A model generated the notes under the pieces. It was given only the letters and a program-made list of their open reading frames with translations. It ran no database searches and had not been told where the DNA came from. This document shows positions 5,536 to 6,699 of a stretch of DNA of 6,699 nucleotides, piece after piece (within the stretch, counting starts at the first letter, position 1; every line of letters starts with the position of its first letter). The stretch is from Verrucomicrobiota bacterium. GTDB lineage: Bacteria; Verrucomicrobiota; Verrucomicrobiia; Limisphaerales; UBA9464. The stretch covers positions 1-6,699 of the forward strand of contig CANGMO010000128.1 of the NCBI GenBank assembly GCA_947454295.1. Reading direction: 5' to 3'. Made by a program: the position numbers and the translations under genes.

Positions 5536-6699
5536 ATGTCCAACGCCCCCGCTGCGGTATCTTTCAGTCTCAACGGCCGCACCTACGCCGTGCCGGCCCG
5601 CCGGATCGCCGTGATCTGCCTCGACGGCTCGGCTGACGAATACCTCGACGTCGCCCTCGCCCGTGGCCGGATGCCGAACCTCCATCGCATCGCCCGCGAG
5701 GGCTACCGCGGATTCGCCCGCGGCGCCATGCCCAGCTTCACCAACGTCAACAACAGCTCCATCGTCACCGGCGTCCCCCCCTCGGTGCACGGCATCGGCG
5801 GCAACTTCTTCTACGACGCCGCGTCCGGTCGCGAGGTCATGATGAACTCCGCCTCCTTTCTCCGGGTGGAAACCCTCTTCCCGTCCGCGCAGCGCGCCGG
5901 CCGGAGGGTCGCCGTGGTCACCGCCAAGGAGAAGCTGCGCGACATCTTCGCCTCGGGACTCATTCCGCTGGGCGGCATTGCCTTCTCCTCGGAAAAGGCG
6001 AGCCAGGCCCAGGTTGCCACCCACGGAATCGAGGGCGTTGAAGCATTGGTCGGCCCGACCCCACCGATCTACAGCGGCAGCGCTTCCGTCTATGTGCTCC
6101 AGGCCGGCGTGAAGCTCATGGAGACCGGGCGTGCCGACTTCCTCTACCTCAGCACCACCGACTTCATGCAGCACAAGTACGCCCCGGAGGCACCCGAGGC
6201 GGTCGACTTCTACGCCGAGCTCGATGACGCCATCGGGGACCTCCTTGGACTCGGGGCAATCGTCGGCATCACCGCCGATCACGGCATGAACGCCAAGCAG
6301 CGCACCGACGGCTCGCCCAACGTCATCTATCTGGAAACCGAACTCACCCGCCAGTTTGGCGACGGATTCCGCGTGATTCTGCCGATCACCGATCCCTACG
6401 TGGTTCACCACGGTGCCCTGGGTTCCTTCGCCCAGGTCCATTTGCCGGAGGCGCTCGCCGCCAAGCCCGGCGGCGTGCAGGAGATTCTCGACTGGCTGCT
6501 GGTCCAGCCCGGGATTACTGAAGCCCTGCCCCGCGCCACCGCCGCCCGGCTCATGGAACTGCCGCCCGACCGCATGGGCGACCTCGTCGTCTGCTCCGGA
6601 CGCAACGTGGTGCTCGGCCGGACTCCGGAACATCACGATCTCAAGGCCCTCGAAGGCGGCCTGCGATCCCACGGCGGCCGCTACGAGGAGATGGTGCCC
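5536..6699 (+). CDS. phnA: Phosphonoacetate hydrolase PhnA (3' end truncated by window)
   Basis: The first 388 residues of an alkaline-phosphatase-superfamily enzyme that hydrolyses phosphonoacetate to acetate and phosphate, the last step of one 2-aminoethylphosphonate degradation route. Metal ligands and nucleophile are all visible: Asp30 in ICLDGS, Thr69 in MPSFTNVNN (nucleophile), Asp209 and His213 in TTDFMQHKYAP, Asp248-His249 in TADHGMN, and His379 in LRSHGGRYEE. Members of the family are somewhat over 400 residues, so only a short tail is missing. The ATG at 5536 is used; an ATG at 5528 is in another frame, and no good ribosome site is seen. There is no signal peptide, so the enzyme should be cytoplasmic. 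It lies 199 bases after the cyclase gene. Third positions are G/C in 55 of 60 codons sampled from residue 30, clearly above the cyclase (46 of 60), so it looks like a resident gene next to an acquired cluster. Confidence 0.9.
   Translation, partial: MSNAPAAVSFSLNGRTYAVPARRIAVICLDGSADEYLDVALARGRMPNLHRIAREGYRGFARGAMPSFTNVNNSSIVTGVPPSVHGIGGNFFYDAASGREVMMNSASFLRVETLFPSAQRAGRRVAVVTAKEKLRDIFASGLIPLGGIAFSSEKASQAQVATHGIEGVEALVGPTPPIYSGSASVYVLQAGVKLMETGRADFLYLSTTDFMQHKYAPEAPEAVDFYAELDDAIGDLLGLGAIVGITADHGMNAKQRTDGSPNVIYLETELTRQFGDGFRVILPITDPYVVHHGALGSFAQVHLPEALAAKPGGVQEILDWLLVQPGITEALPRATAARLMELPPDRMGDLVVCSGRNVVLGRTPEHHDLKALEGGLRSHGGRYEEMVP

Noticed and set aside
5389..6672. A 427-codon minus-strand open frame opposite phnA
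   Set aside because: It is antisense to a gene with all catalytic motifs of PhnA. Its low-complexity Gly/Glu/Val/His-rich protein is what very high third-position G/C on the other strand produces.

Overview
The window is GC-rich bacterial chromosomal DNA with short intergenic gaps and no RNA genes, insertion sequences or CRISPR that I could see. The gene set would suit a soil or aquatic Gram-negative such as a Verrucomicrobiota or Acidobacteriota member. That taxonomic guess is inference only, because no marker gene is present.

Layout: (1) 2-259 (+) is the C-terminal end of a class III PLP-dependent aminotransferase-fold enzyme. (2) 333-1292 (+) is an HPr-kinase-like protein with a P-loop. 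(3) On the minus strand, read from right to left, come a 61-residue peptide gene (3051-3236), a PqqD-like RiPP recognition element protein (2530-2844) and a JmjC/cupin-type 2-oxoglutarate oxygenase (1310-2512). (4) 3402-5336 (+), divergent from the peptide gene, is an asparagine-synthetase-like lasso cyclase. (5) 5536 to the right edge (+) is phosphonoacetate hydrolase (PhnA), missing only its C-terminal end.

The central genes (333-5336) look like a lasso-peptide RiPP cluster. The small peptide has a W-x2-P-x-I leader motif like the YxxPxL motif of lasso leaders. It also has a Thr at the penultimate leader position and a Gly-rich core in which the first residue (Ala33) and Asp40 are correctly spaced for an 8-residue macrolactam. 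PqqD would bind the leader, the Asn-synthetase homologue would close the ring, the HprK-like kinase could phosphorylate the Ser/Thr-rich C-terminus as in paeninodin-type lasso peptides, and the JmjC enzyme could hydroxylate the peptide. The B2 leader peptidase expected in lasso clusters, and any exporter, are absent from the window.

The flanking genes belong to a different theme. PhnA is a phosphonate-catabolic enzyme, and the upstream aminotransferase may be a phosphonate enzyme too (for example PbfA-like), though this is unproven. The flanks use more G/C at third codon positions than the RiPP genes in hand-counted samples. This suggests the peptide cluster is an acquired block sitting inside or beside a phosphonate-utilisation locus.
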